Positions 17,805-26,698 of a stretch of 64,000 nt of DNA are shown here, one piece after another. The notes beneath the pieces are model-generated. The model saw nothing but the letters and a program-made list of their open reading frames with translations, did not search any database and had not been told where the DNA came from. Source of the stretch: CAYMPH01 sp964529415 (GTDB lineage: Bacteria; Spirochaetota; UBA4802; UBA5550); assembly GCA_964529415.1 (NCBI GenBank), contig CAZGWD010000011.1, positions 1-64,000 of the forward strand, written 5' to 3'. How positions within the stretch are numbered: the stretch's first letter is position 1; each line of letters starts with the position of its first letter. Both the position numbers and the translations under genes were made by a program.

Positions 17805-18877
17805 ATTATTTAGATAGAATGGCGAAACTTAGGAAAAATCTTTCTTCTGCGGAAAAATTTCCTTATCTGATTTCAGATTTGGTTAATATCAGATATTTGA
17901 CAGGCTTTAATGGTTCTTACGCCTATATCATTATTGGAAAAAAATATACCTGTTTCATTACTGATTCAAGATATGAAGAAATTGCATCCAGCTTAATCGG
18001 CTCAAAAACAGATCTTGTTCTGCAGAAATCGGACCTGTTTAAAACAATTAAGGAATATCTCCCGAAACAGGAAAAAAATTTATTCATTGAAGAGCATTCA
18101 GCCCCATTGTCTTTTTTTACGAGTTTGAAAAAAGCTCTCAAAGGTGTAAAGGTTATTCCTGCAGGGGACGATGCAAATTCTCTGAGGATGGTGAAAGATA
18201 ATGAAGAAATAATTCTTCTGAATAAAGCTGCAGATATTGTTGATGAATGCTTTCTTCATATACTGAAATTTATCAGAATCGGAATAACTGAATGGGACAT
18301 TTCTAACGAGATAGAATTTTTTTTCAGAAAGAACGGATGCAGAAAGAGTGCTTTTCCTTCAATTGTCGCAAGCGGAGCAGGTTCTTCAATGCCTCATTAT
18401 GAAACATCAATGAAGAAAAAAATTAAATATGGAGATACGATTCTTATTGACATGGGATGCGAGTTTTCAGGTTATAATTCAGACTTGACAAGAACCCTGT
18501 TTATGGGGAAGATTGATAAGAATATAGAAAAAATATACGCAGTTGTCAGAAATGCCCAGGAGACTGCTCTTGCAAAAATCAAGCCCGGTATGCTCAGCGG
18601 CGATGCAGACGCTCTTGCAAGGGATGTTATTGCAGAAGAGGGTTATGGTGATTTTTTCGGTCATTCTCTCGGACATGGAGTGGGTCTTGAAATTCATGAA
18701 CTGCCTGCTTTAAAAAAGGGCGGAGGAATAAAAATACCGGTGAATTCCGTGCTTACTGTTGAGCCTGGAATATATCTTCCCGGAAAAGGCGGAGTCCGCA
18801 TTGAGGACACATGTCTTATAACTGAAAAGGGATGCGAAGCATTAACCAGATCCCCAAAAGATTTTATAATTATTTAA
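17801..18877 (+). CDS. M24 family Xaa-Pro aminopeptidase
   Basis: 358 residues. Residues 1-125 are a creatinase-like N-domain and 130-358 a pita-bread metallopeptidase. Ligand and active-site segments are visible: DTILIDMGCEFSGYNSDLTR (two Asp ligands), GHSLGHGVGLEIHELP (His), LTVEPGIYLPG (Glu) and GGVRIEDT (Glu). The size fits PepP/PepQ-like short Xaa-Pro peptidases. ATG overlaps mtaB. EF-P follows 9 bp later, a common pairing in many bacteria. Confidence 0.93.
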   Translation: MNYLDRMAKLRKNLSSAEKFPYLISDLVNIRYLTGFNGSYAYIIIGKKYTCFITDSRYEEIASSLIGSKTDLVLQKSDLFKTIKEYLPKQEKNLFIEEHSAPLSFFTSLKKALKGVKVIPAGDDANSLRMVKDNEEIILLNKAADIVDECFLHILKFIRIGITEWDISNEIEFFFRKNGCRKSAFPSIVASGAGSSMPHYETSMKKKIKYGDTILIDMGCEFSGYNSDLTRTLFMGKIDKNIEKIYAVVRNAQETALAKIKPGMLSGDADALARDVIAEEGYGDFFGHSLGHGVGLEIHELPALKKGGGIKIPVNSVLTVEPGIYLPGKGGVRIEDTCLITEKGCEALTRSPKDFIII

Positions 18878-18886
18878 AGAGGCAAA

Positions 18887-19447
18887 ATGATATCAACTAA
18901 TGATTTAAAAAAAGGAACTGTTTTAAAAATTGAAAATGAACTTTTCGCTGTTGTGGATTTTCAGCATGTTAAGCCCGGAAAGGGCGGCGCGTTTGTTAGG
19001 ACAAAAATCAAGAACATGAAAAAAGGCACAACAATTGACAGAACATTCCGCGCCGGTGAAAAGGTTGAAGACGTTAGACTTGAAACAAGGTCAATGCAGT
19101 ATTTATACGATGAAGGGGATACGCTTGTATTCATGGATACATCTTCATATGAGCAGGAATCCATTCAGAAATCCGCTATAGGCGATGCTCTTGCATTTTT
19201 AAAGGAACAGGATATTGTAAATATAGCCATGTATGAAGGCGAGCCTGTTACTATTGAGCCGCCGAATTTTGTTACGCTGAAAGTTACATATGCAGAACCC
19301 GGAATCAAGGGCGATACTGCTACAAACGTTTCAAAACCTGTTAAGGTTGAAACAGGCGCTGAGGTCAGAGTTCCGCTATTTGTAAATGAAGGGGATATGA
19401 TCAAGGTTGATACAAGAACCGGAGAATATGTCGAGAGAGTGAAATAA
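18887..19447 (+). CDS. efp: translation elongation factor P
   Basis: 186 residues with the three beta-barrel domains of EF-P. It relieves ribosome stalling at polyproline. The domain I loop reads VKPGKGGAFVRTK; the Lys in PGKGG is the residue that EpmA lysylates in some bacteria. The ending DTRTGEYVERVK is the conserved C-terminal signature. AGAGG precedes the ATG by 6 bp. No EpmA or EpmB gene is in the window. Confidence 0.97.
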   Translation: MISTNDLKKGTVLKIENELFAVVDFQHVKPGKGGAFVRTKIKNMKKGTTIDRTFRAGEKVEDVRLETRSMQYLYDEGDTLVFMDTSSYEQESIQKSAIGDALAFLKEQDIVNIAMYEGEPVTIEPPNFVTLKVTYAEPGIKGDTATNVSKPVKVETGAEVRVPLFVNEGDMIKVDTRTGEYVERVK

Positions 19448-19451
19448 TCCT

Positions 19452-19679
19452 ATGAACGATTTTCTAAGCGAGGCTGCAGAGTGGATAAAAAATAATCCCG
19501 GAAAGGCAGCAGGAGTTTTTATCGGATTTCTTGCAGGCCTTTTAATTCTTACACTTGGCCCTGTGCAGACCTTGCTTATAGCATTATTTGTTTTCATCGG
19601 TTATATTATAGGCAAGCTGAAGGACGATGATGTGTCAATCATCGATCAGATAAAACGTATATTTAACAGAGACCGCTGA
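19452..19679 (+). CDS. DUF2273-like small membrane protein
   Basis: 75 residues. Two closely spaced hydrophobic helices (about 17-33 and 37-56) with Gly-rich faces (GKAAGVFIGFLAGLLI, FIGYIIGKLKDD) and a charged tail. The pattern matches the small DUF2273 family. It starts 4 bp after efp. Role unknown. Confidence 0.8.
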   Translation: MNDFLSEAAEWIKNNPGKAAGVFIGFLAGLLILTLGPVQTLLIALFVFIGYIIGKLKDDDVSIIDQIKRIFNRDR

Positions 19680-19685
19680 AAAAAA

Positions 19686-20891
19686 TTGGATACAAGCAGC
19701 ATATTTCTTTTAAGCGAAGCCTATAAGGCATTTAAATCGAAAAGATATTCTGAATCCGCTGTATTGATTGAAAAAATAAATCTTTCCTCTTCTTATATGC
19801 GCGACCCGTATCCTCATTTTCTTCTTGCTCTTTCCTATTTATTTACAAACAGGTTTGATCTTTCTGAAAAAGAAATCAGCAGAATGAAATCCATTGACGC
19901 ACACTATGCTCCGCTTCTGCAGCTGCAGGCATTTTTAACCATGAAATCTGCAAAAGATTTAAACAATGCAATATCCGCATATATAGATCTTTCTTCGAAA
20001 AATATCGGGGATAAATACGCAAAGCGAGCATTGAAGAGTCTGCGCTCAGCTGAATCCTTTAATGCTTTTCAGCAGAAAGCAAAGCTTGTTGATTTTGTTG
20101 ATATTCCGAAACCAGGGAAAAATGCACACCGCAGCAATGATAAAAAAGTCAGGAATAAATATATTTCCGGAAGTAGCAGCGGATATATTAAAAAAGCAGT
20201 TATAATTTTCGGTGCTGCTACAGCTGCAGGGTTAATAATTTCTGCAGTTTTTATTTTTGCTGATATTAATATTTATGACAGGTTGAAATCCGGAATAACT
20301 TCTATAATTTCCTTAGCTGAAAACATTCCATCGAATGAAACTGTTGACATGATGAATATTTCCGGTCCTGAATATGAACTTATAAGAAAAATTAACGAGC
20401 GCGCTGTTCCTGAATTTTATTACTCTTCCAGTGAAATGCTCTCTGACTTCAACAATGCAAGATTTCTGATTAAAAAGGGTGAACACAACAAAGCTGTTTT
20501 GCTTTTAAATAAGATAATGAACAGCAATGCAGGAATGAATGTAAAAGAAAAAACTGATTTTCTTATAAAATATATAACTGAAAGCGATGACAGGAAATTC
20601 GAGAATATACAATACTCATCTGTTCTGGAAAAGCCGCATCTTTACAGGGGGTTTGCGCTTGCTTGGTCAGGTAAAGCCGCAAATGTTAAAAATAAAAACG
20701 GAAAAGTAATTTTTAATCTTATGATTGATTACAGGGAAAAAGACAGATTTTCCGGCATGGCTGATATTTTCTGTGATGAAAGATCTGAAATAAAAAACGG
20801 AGATTCCGTCGCAGTGTCTGGTATTTTTATCAACGCCATGACGGAATCCAAAAGACCATATATACAGGCTAAGGAAATAAAAAAGCTGTAA
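19686..20891 (+). CDS. TPR-like protein with single membrane helix, unknown function
   Basis: 401 residues from a TTG start 6 bp after the preceding stop; no ribosome site is obvious and the next in-frame Met is at residue 38, so the start is uncertain. Residues 1-125 look like TPR helices (LSEAYKAFKSKRYSESAVLI, YPHFLLALSYLF). A basic linker leads to a membrane helix at about 169-192. The C-terminal ~85 residues (YRGFALAWSGKAANV ... DSVAVSGIFINA) suggest a small OB-like beta domain. Convergent with the next gene, which ends 3 bp away. Confidence 0.75.
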   Translation: MDTSSIFLLSEAYKAFKSKRYSESAVLIEKINLSSSYMRDPYPHFLLALSYLFTNRFDLSEKEISRMKSIDAHYAPLLQLQAFLTMKSAKDLNNAISAYIDLSSKNIGDKYAKRALKSLRSAESFNAFQQKAKLVDFVDIPKPGKNAHRSNDKKVRNKYISGSSSGYIKKAVIIFGAATAAGLIISAVFIFADINIYDRLKSGITSIISLAENIPSNETVDMMNISGPEYELIRKINERAVPEFYYSSSEMLSDFNNARFLIKKGEHNKAVLLLNKIMNSNAGMNVKEKTDFLIKYITESDDRKFENIQYSSVLEKPHLYRGFALAWSGKAANVKNKNGKVIFNLMIDYREKDRFSGMADIFCDERSEIKNGDSVAVSGIFINAMTESKRPYIQAKEIKKL

Positions 20892-20894
20892 ATA

Positions 20895-22268
20895 TTATTT
20901 ACTCACGCCTGTTTTTTTCTTAATATTATCAATTATCTCTGCATATCTTTTTTCATCGATTGGGTAAAAATATAATATCACAGCTCCAAGAACGAAAATA
21001 GCTGCAGGAACCGGTCCAAGGAAAATTCTGATTCCAAGTTTTGCGCTTTCGCTCTGTATAACATCCGGAATATAGCCGCTTAAGCTTAATATCCATCCCA
21101 TTAAAAATACTGCAAGAGCCTGACCGATCTTCAAAGCCCAGGTCCATATGCCGTAATATGCGCCTTCGCGCCTTTCGCCTGTCAGCATAAAATCATATTC
21201 TATTGCATCCGGCAGCATTGCGTACGGCATTGCGTAGGTGAATCCCATGCCGACTCCAGCCAGGAACATCATGCCGAAAGTGAATGACAAATCCATCTTG
21301 TGGGCAAAGAAAAACAGAACCATGCAGATAAAAGCAATAATCAGCATGCCTAAGCCATATACTGTTTTCTTTCCGATTTTTTTTGCAAGTATAACGCTTA
21401 CAGGTATAAAAAGCATTGCAGTTACAAGAAGTATGAGCAGAGCGATTGTGGTTTTTTCTTCGCTGCCCATTATATATTTAAAAAAGTAAATGAGAATTCC
21501 GCTCACAGTTGTAATTGACATTATATGAAAAACATAAGCTCCGAGTATAAGCAGAAAAGGTTTGTTTTTGAAAACGGATAAATATGTTTTAACAAAACCA
21601 AGTGACTGGGCAGGTTTTGTTTCAGGCTCTTTAATTGAAAAAACTGTTATGAGAGCAGTAATGAGCATCAGTGTACCGAAAATAATTCCCATAGCCATGA
21701 ATCCGGTTGTTTTGTCCGGAAATGCGTTAACAATAGGAAGGGCTGCTCCTGCTCCTGCAAGAGTTCCTATAACTGCGAAACCGAAGCGGAAACCATTCAG
21801 GGTTGAACGTTCATGGAAATCCTGTGTGAGTTCCGGTGTCAGGGAGCTGTATGGTATACTTACTGTTGAATAGGCTGTACTGAGTATTATGAACACAATA
21901 AGAGCCCAGATAAAAAGTGATGTCTGGTTTCCTGCAATTCCCGGGATGTATAATGATGGATTGGTGAAAATCAATATCATGGCAAGAAACATGGGTATGG
22001 CGCCAGCGAGCATATATGGCCTTCTTCTTCCAAATGAACTTTTTGTCCTGTCGGATGCATAGCCTATAATTGGATCGTAAAAAGCATCCCATAGCCTGCC
22101 GATCATTAGAGCTGTTCCTGCAAGACCTGCTGACAGGCCGACTGTATCTGTCATGAAATTTAAAAGTACGAAAGATATGGCAGTGAAGAAAAGATTGCCT
22201 CCGAGATCGCAAACGCCGAATCCGAGTTTTGTTTTCAATGGAAGTTTAATACTTTTTTGTTCTGTCAT
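20895..22268 (-). CDS. GPH-type (MFS) sugar:cation symporter
   Basis: 457 residues with twelve membrane helices. The family mark after helix 2 is GRLWDAFYDPIIGYASDRT followed by FGRRRPYMLAGAIP, typical of glycoside-pentoside-hexuronide:cation symporters such as MelB or XynB. The substrate cannot be read from sequence. malQ lies 12 bp upstream on the same strand, which suggests an oligosaccharide such as maltose or maltodextrin. AAGGA precedes the ATG. Confidence 0.92.
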   Translation of the reverse strand: MTEQKSIKLPLKTKLGFGVCDLGGNLFFTAISFVLLNFMTDTVGLSAGLAGTALMIGRLWDAFYDPIIGYASDRTKSSFGRRRPYMLAGAIPMFLAMILIFTNPSLYIPGIAGNQTSLFIWALIVFIILSTAYSTVSIPYSSLTPELTQDFHERSTLNGFRFGFAVIGTLAGAGAALPIVNAFPDKTTGFMAMGIIFGTLMLITALITVFSIKEPETKPAQSLGFVKTYLSVFKNKPFLLILGAYVFHIMSITTVSGILIYFFKYIMGSEEKTTIALLILLVTAMLFIPVSVILAKKIGKKTVYGLGMLIIAFICMVLFFFAHKMDLSFTFGMMFLAGVGMGFTYAMPYAMLPDAIEYDFMLTGERREGAYYGIWTWALKIGQALAVFLMGWILSLSGYIPDVIQSESAKLGIRIFLGPVPAAIFVLGAVILYFYPIDEKRYAEIIDNIKKKTGVSK

Positions 22269-22280
22269 AGATTTATCCTT

Positions 22281-23810
22281 TTATTGATTTTTAATCTCAG
22301 GAATCCGGTTAAACATATCGCAATATTTTTTCAGCATCTGAATATGTTCATCCCTGAAACAGCTGGATGTAAGTTTCCATCTCCAGTTGTAGTTCACTGT
22401 GCCTGGTTTATTCATCTTGAAATCTTTTCCGAATCCGAGAACATCCTGTGCAGGTATAATTACTGTCCTGGCAGTTGATCTATATGCAAGCTTGATAAGT
22501 TTTATATGAAAATCGCTGAACGAATCTGATCCGATATAATCCAGAATATATTCCTGTGTACCTGCGTCAATATCACCTTCGTAAAACCAGCCGTTAGTGG
22601 TATTGTTGTCGTGCGTTCCTGTATAGACAAAGCAGTTAGTATTGTCATAGTTGTTCGGGAGATAGCTGTTTTTATTATTGAAATCAAAAGCAAATTGAAG
22701 TATTTTCATTCCCGGCAGATTCATGGAATCCCTTAATGTTTCAACCTCCGGTGTGATTACTCCGAGATCTTCTGCAATAAGAGGAAGGTCCCCGAGCTCG
22801 GCTTTCAGGCGTTTAAAAAAATCAAGCCCCGGGCCTTTTATCCATTTGCCTTTAACAGCAGTTTTTTCAGTAAAAGGAATTGCCCAGTATGATTCAAATC
22901 CCCTGAAATGGTCAATCCTGACTATATCAACAAGTGCACTTAAATGCGCAACACGTCTTTTCCACCAGAGATATGTTGGTTCATTTAAACCGCCTTTTGA
23001 GTCAAACCACCTGTACAAAGGATTTCCCCATCTCTGCCCTGTTTCGCTGAAATAGTCAGGCGGAACGCCTGCAACTTCAAGAGGCAGTCCGGTTTTTGAA
23101 TCGAGCTGAAGAACCTCGGGGTGAGCCCATGCTGCAGCGCCCTCAAGTGTGATATATATCGGAATATCTCCGATTATTTTTATTCCTTTGTCTGTGCAGT
23201 ATTCTTTCAGCTCCATCCACTGTTTGAAGAAAATATATTGTGTAAAATTATAGAATTGTATTTTTTTCTGAAGCTTTATGCTCCATTCATGTACAGCTTT
23301 TTTTTCATGCAGTGATATGTCTTTATCCCAGACTGTCCAGTCTGTAGTGTTGTAGAAATCAGAAACTGAAGCAAAGAGCGAATAATCTTCTAGCCAGTCT
23401 GAAGATTCCCTGCAGAATAAATCATATTCATCTTTTTTATAAGATGCTGATGTAAAGAACCTTTCTGCAGCTTTTTCAAGACGCGGTTTTTTAAAAGCCT
23501 CTGCTCTTTCGAAATCGCAGAAGTGCTCATCCGGAAAAATATCCGATGCAGTCAGATCAACAAGACCGTCTGCAGCAAGTTTTTCAAGACTTATGAAAAG
23601 ATCGCTTCCGGCAAATGTTGAATTGGATGAGTATGGGGAATAGCCGAAAACCGATGAAACGGGACCTATAGGAAGAATCTGCCAGTAGGCCTGGCCTGCA
23701 TTTTTTAAATCATCAACAAATTTGTATGCCTCATGACCGAGAGTGCCAACGCCGTAATTTCCGGGAAGACTTGTTATATGCAGGAGTATTCCGCTTGTTC
23801 TTTCAGTCAT
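22281..23810 (-). CDS. malQ: 4-alpha-glucanotransferase (amylomaltase)
   Basis: 509 residues, the usual GH77 length. It starts RTSGILLHITSLPGNYGVGTLG. The catalytic nucleophile region is DIVRIDHFRGFESYWAIP, the acid/base region IAEDLGVITPEVE, and the third Asp lies in FVYTGTHDNNTTNGW. It moves alpha-1,4-glucan segments between maltodextrins in the cytoplasm. GAGGA precedes the ATG, and the symporter gene follows, so the two form a sugar-use operon. Confidence 0.96.
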   Translation of the reverse strand: MTERTSGILLHITSLPGNYGVGTLGHEAYKFVDDLKNAGQAYWQILPIGPVSSVFGYSPYSSNSTFAGSDLFISLEKLAADGLVDLTASDIFPDEHFCDFERAEAFKKPRLEKAAERFFTSASYKKDEYDLFCRESSDWLEDYSLFASVSDFYNTTDWTVWDKDISLHEKKAVHEWSIKLQKKIQFYNFTQYIFFKQWMELKEYCTDKGIKIIGDIPIYITLEGAAAWAHPEVLQLDSKTGLPLEVAGVPPDYFSETGQRWGNPLYRWFDSKGGLNEPTYLWWKRRVAHLSALVDIVRIDHFRGFESYWAIPFTEKTAVKGKWIKGPGLDFFKRLKAELGDLPLIAEDLGVITPEVETLRDSMNLPGMKILQFAFDFNNKNSYLPNNYDNTNCFVYTGTHDNNTTNGWFYEGDIDAGTQEYILDYIGSDSFSDFHIKLIKLAYRSTARTVIIPAQDVLGFGKDFKMNKPGTVNYNWRWKLTSSCFRDEHIQMLKKYCDMFNRIPEIKNQ

Positions 23811-23904
23811 ATATTCCTCGTGTGATTGTATGCAGCATAATTTTTAACTGTTATATTTATAGTTCTTTCCGGATTTTTATAAAAAATACTAAATCTTTAG
23901 TTCA

Positions 23905-24000
23905 AGCCCCCTGTCCCCCGAAGGGGGGACGTGATAAATATTCATTTCTTTGATAATTTGTATTCTCCTCATACTCGCCCCCTTTGGGGGACGGGGGGAA
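23905..24000. repeat. pair of C-rich palindromic repeats in inverted orientation
   Basis: Copy A (about 23907-23931) has CCCCCTGTCCCCCGAAGGGG. Copy B (about 23974-23998) reads, on the minus strand, CCCCCCGTCCCCCAAAGGGG. Each has its own small hairpin, and the two copies can pair over the ~45-bp AT-rich spacer. A related palindrome is at 58640-58665. It lies between malQ and the DUF975 gene and looks like a dispersed repeat, not a normal terminator. Confidence 0.7.
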
Positions 24001-24043
24001 GATTGCATCACTTTCCAACAAACTGGAATGAAATATTTTTTTT

Positions 24044-24619
24044 CTAACCCTTATTATCAATCAGATCCTGATAGAATCCGGCAATTGTTGCTGACATGTA
24101 AGGGCCGACATATACAAGAGCTATCCCTGCAGTAATTGCACATAGAATAAGCCACCAGAAAAAGCTTAAGCCAAGAACAAACAATCTCCATCTGTGCCCC
24201 TGCATTAATGCTGCACTTGCATCAATTACCTGGCCTGCTTCCATATCAGGATTATCTTTTAATATGAAATAAGTCATGGAATAAGAGAAGGCTTTCATAA
24301 TTCCAGGAACGACAAGCAGAAGACACCATAATATAATATATATAAGTGAAAGCAGGTAGATTACAAGCGTCTGCATAAAACAGGCAAAACCGCTGAACAG
24401 ATGATTGAATGATGTTTCCTGCTTGCGGATCAGGTCAAGGAAATATGCATTCAGACCGAAGAATAAAACTCCGGAAAATATTATCGATCCGATAAAAGAT
24501 GCAGTTGCAATTGTAAAAAGCAGAAAGAATAGAAGAAAAAATATAATTGCATTAAACCAATCCTCTTCGAGACGCTGTTTTGCCTGAACTTTTAACTCCG
24601 CTCTTGTTTTTGAAGCCAT
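24044..24619 (-). CDS. DUF975 family membrane protein
   Basis: 191 residues from the ATG at 24619, which has AGGAG 6 bp upstream; an in-frame TTG at 24634 lies ahead of that ribosome site and is rejected. The start MASKTRAELKVQAKQRLEEDW matches the DUF975 pattern. Five to six membrane helices follow, with a long loop (YFILKDNPDMEAGQVIDASA) after helix 4. Function is unknown for the family. Confidence 0.85.
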   Translation of the reverse strand: MASKTRAELKVQAKQRLEEDWFNAIIFFLLFFLLFTIATASFIGSIIFSGVLFFGLNAYFLDLIRKQETSFNHLFSGFACFMQTLVIYLLSLIYIILWCLLLVVPGIMKAFSYSMTYFILKDNPDMEAGQVIDASAALMQGHRWRLFVLGLSFFWWLILCAITAGIALVYVGPYMSATIAGFYQDLIDNKG

Positions 24620-24718
24620 ATTTTTCTCCTGCAATTTTTCAGAATAATATTTTTTAAATTGAATTTTTTATATATTTGTTTGAATAATATAAAGATGTCA
24701 AGATTAATAAAAGGATGT

Positions 24719-25855
24719 TTATTCTTCTCCGCAGACGAATGGAAGCCATAAATCACGGCTTACAAGATTCCAGGATGCTTCCGGATATGTACTTTTCCAA
24801 AGTGCCGGTTCTTTTTTTTTCTTTGAAGACCACTTGAATTCGTATCCGGCAAGACTTCCATCATACTCTTCTATCAGATCGATCTCTTTCCCGTCATATG
24901 TTCTCCAGAAATACCGGCTTGTATGCTTTCCATGGTACGAATTAGATTTCCATCTTTCCATAAACAGAAAGTTTTCCCATAGAGCTCCAATATCATCTCT
25001 GCTTGATATTGGATTGAAATTATTGATAATAGCATTCCGGACTCCGTTATCCCAGAAGAAATACCTGGCAGTGCTTGTAACCTCTTTGCGTAGATTTCTC
25101 GAAAAACCGTTTACCCTGCAAATAACAAAACCTTTCTCCAGAATATCGAGATATCGCTCAACAGTCTGTTTTGCTATTCCGAGAGTGCTGGAGAGTTCGT
25201 TCAGGGAAACTTCATTACCGATCTGAAATGCCAGGAGCTTCAGAAGATTGAAAATCAGGCTTGCGCTTTTTATTTTTTCAATCGAGAGTATATCTTTTAG
25301 TAGGTATGAATCTCTCAGAGTTATAAGCAGCTCCCGTTTTAATTCGCTGCTTTCTGTTGTGAAGATTTCAGGGTATGTGCCATAAATAAGCAATTCTTCA
25401 AGCCTTATTTCAATATCCATGCCGCCAAGATGATCCCGCAATTCAAGTATAGAAAGCGGAAAAAGGGTTATAGTTCTCATTCTTCCGGTTAATGGTTCGC
25501 CAATTCTGTTTGCAAGGTCAAATGAAGACGACCCTGTTGCGATAATTGTAATATCCGGTCTTGCATCAATGATCATTTTAAGTGCAGTTCCGATTTCATG
25601 AATGATCTGCGCCTCATCGATATAAATCATCTGATAATCTGAAAAGGCAGATAGTATTCGCTTTAAATTCCTGCTTTCCAGAATATCACATAAAACCCTG
25701 TCTTCACCGACACCCTTGTATAGTCTGCCTTTGTAATCTTCAAGAAAATGGTTTATAAGTGTAGTTTTACCGGATTGTCTTGGACCATATACAACAAGAA
25801 CCTTTCCAGATTGAAGATAATTATTCATTCGGGTTAAAAAATATCGTTTAATCAT
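24719..25855 (-). CDS. AAA_14/DUF4143 family ATPase
   Basis: 378 residues. The Walker A is VVYGPRQSGKTTLINHF and Walker B MIYIDEAQ, followed by the sensor IIATGSSSFDLANRIGEPLTGR and FPLSILELRDHLGG. The C-terminal DUF4143 half has VERYLDILEKGFVICRV and a DNGVRNAIINNF...LWENFLFMERW block. Such proteins are common in Bacteria and Archaea as stand-alone, variably distributed genes; their role is not settled. Single-gene unit with AT-rich flanks, consistent with gain by transfer. Confidence 0.92.
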   Translation of the reverse strand: MIKRYFLTRMNNYLQSGKVLVVYGPRQSGKTTLINHFLEDYKGRLYKGVGEDRVLCDILESRNLKRILSAFSDYQMIYIDEAQIIHEIGTALKMIIDARPDITIIATGSSSFDLANRIGEPLTGRMRTITLFPLSILELRDHLGGMDIEIRLEELLIYGTYPEIFTTESSELKRELLITLRDSYLLKDILSIEKIKSASLIFNLLKLLAFQIGNEVSLNELSSTLGIAKQTVERYLDILEKGFVICRVNGFSRNLRKEVTSTARYFFWDNGVRNAIINNFNPISSRDDIGALWENFLFMERWKSNSYHGKHTSRYFWRTYDGKEIDLIEEYDGSLAGYEFKWSSKKKKEPALWKSTYPEASWNLVSRDLWLPFVCGEE

Positions 25856-26034
25856 AGATTGATATTAACAAATTATGAATAATTTGGCAAGTGTTTTTTT
25901 TAAATTATTATTAATTTAGCAACTTTGAAGTTAAATTTTGTAATATATAAACAATTTAATATTTATATATATTTTATTCTGATGTTTGAATTAGAGAAGT
26001 GGGAGAGCCTGAAATAACTCAGGTTTATTTAGTA

Positions 26035-26063
26035 TTGACAATTTTTCTTCGCATAGGTATAAT
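26035..26063 (+). promoter_or_regulatory. perfect-consensus sigma70 promoter for the YkvA-like gene
   Basis: TTGACA at 26035-26040 and TATAAT at 26058-26063 with a 17-bp spacer match the full consensus. Transcription would start near 26070, only ~10 nt before the ATG at 26081. Confidence 0.8.
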
Positions 26064-26080
26064 CATTACAGGTGAAAAAA

Positions 26081-26464
26081 ATGGCAGATTATAAAAACGA
26101 ACTGATAAAATATACAGGCAAAGCCAAGGCTGAAGATGTAAAACGCATATCTGATAAAATCATCAGCATGAAAAGAGGCCCTGTTGGTAAAATATGGTCA
26201 TCTGTAACTTCTTTATATAAAATGGCGCGCGATCCGCAAGTTCCATGGCAGTTTAAAGCAGTTTCTATAGGCGCGCTTGTATATCTTATAAGCCCGATAG
26301 ATGCTGTGCCTGATCTGATCCCATTTGTCGGGCTTCTTGATGATGTAGCAGTCATTACAGCAGCAGTGGCATCTCTTGGCGCCGGTTTGATGAAATATAA
26401 AGAAAAAAAAGATGCTGATAAATCTCCCTCGGATATAGATGCTGCTGCGAAATCTGCCGATTGA
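26081..26464 (+). CDS. YkvA family (DUF1232) protein
   Basis: 127 residues from ATG 26081; a GTG at 26072 is in frame but overlaps the AGGTG ribosome site. The conserved core is PWQFKAVSIGALVYLISPID followed by AVPDLIPFVGLLDDVAVI, the DUF1232 signature with a hydrophobic hairpin. The N-terminal part is basic and helical, and the C-terminal tail is charged. Function of the family is not known. The very strong promoter suggests high expression. Confidence 0.9.
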   Translation: MADYKNELIKYTGKAKAEDVKRISDKIISMKRGPVGKIWSSVTSLYKMARDPQVPWQFKAVSIGALVYLISPIDAVPDLIPFVGLLDDVAVITAAVASLGAGLMKYKEKKDADKSPSDIDAAAKSAD

Positions 26465-26570
26465 ATAGATTTAAATATTTTACCAATGAATTGCGTGAGC
26501 GATTTGAAGTAGAGTCATAAAGGAAAAGTAAAAAATTTAAAATATAATGTTAAAGATAAAACAAGAAAAA

Positions 26571-26651
26571 AGATAGCAGGAGATGGGGTGATATAAGAGA
26601 TGAGGAGATTTAATTTTTTTATCCCCATATTTCTACTATCTCCTTATCCCC
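26571..26651. repeat. imperfect inverted repeat (possible terminator or dispersed repeat)
   Basis: GATAGCAGGAGATGGGG at 26572-26588 pairs imperfectly with CCCCATATTTCTACTATC at 26623-26640; more purine/pyrimidine-biased sequence extends both arms, with a T7 run in the loop. It could end the YkvA transcript or be a mobile palindromic repeat. Confidence 0.45.
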
Positions 26652-26698
26652 TTTTCTTACACTTTATAGTATTTATTAAGAATAAAAAGAGAAAATAA

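Noticed and set aside
20953..22212. Open frames antisense or out of frame within the symporter gene
   Set aside because: They follow the codon pattern of the real gene on the other frame and show no independent start signals.
24620..24634. TTG start at 24634 for the DUF975 gene
   Set aside because: The AGGAG ribosome site lies downstream of it and is ideally spaced to ATG 24619.
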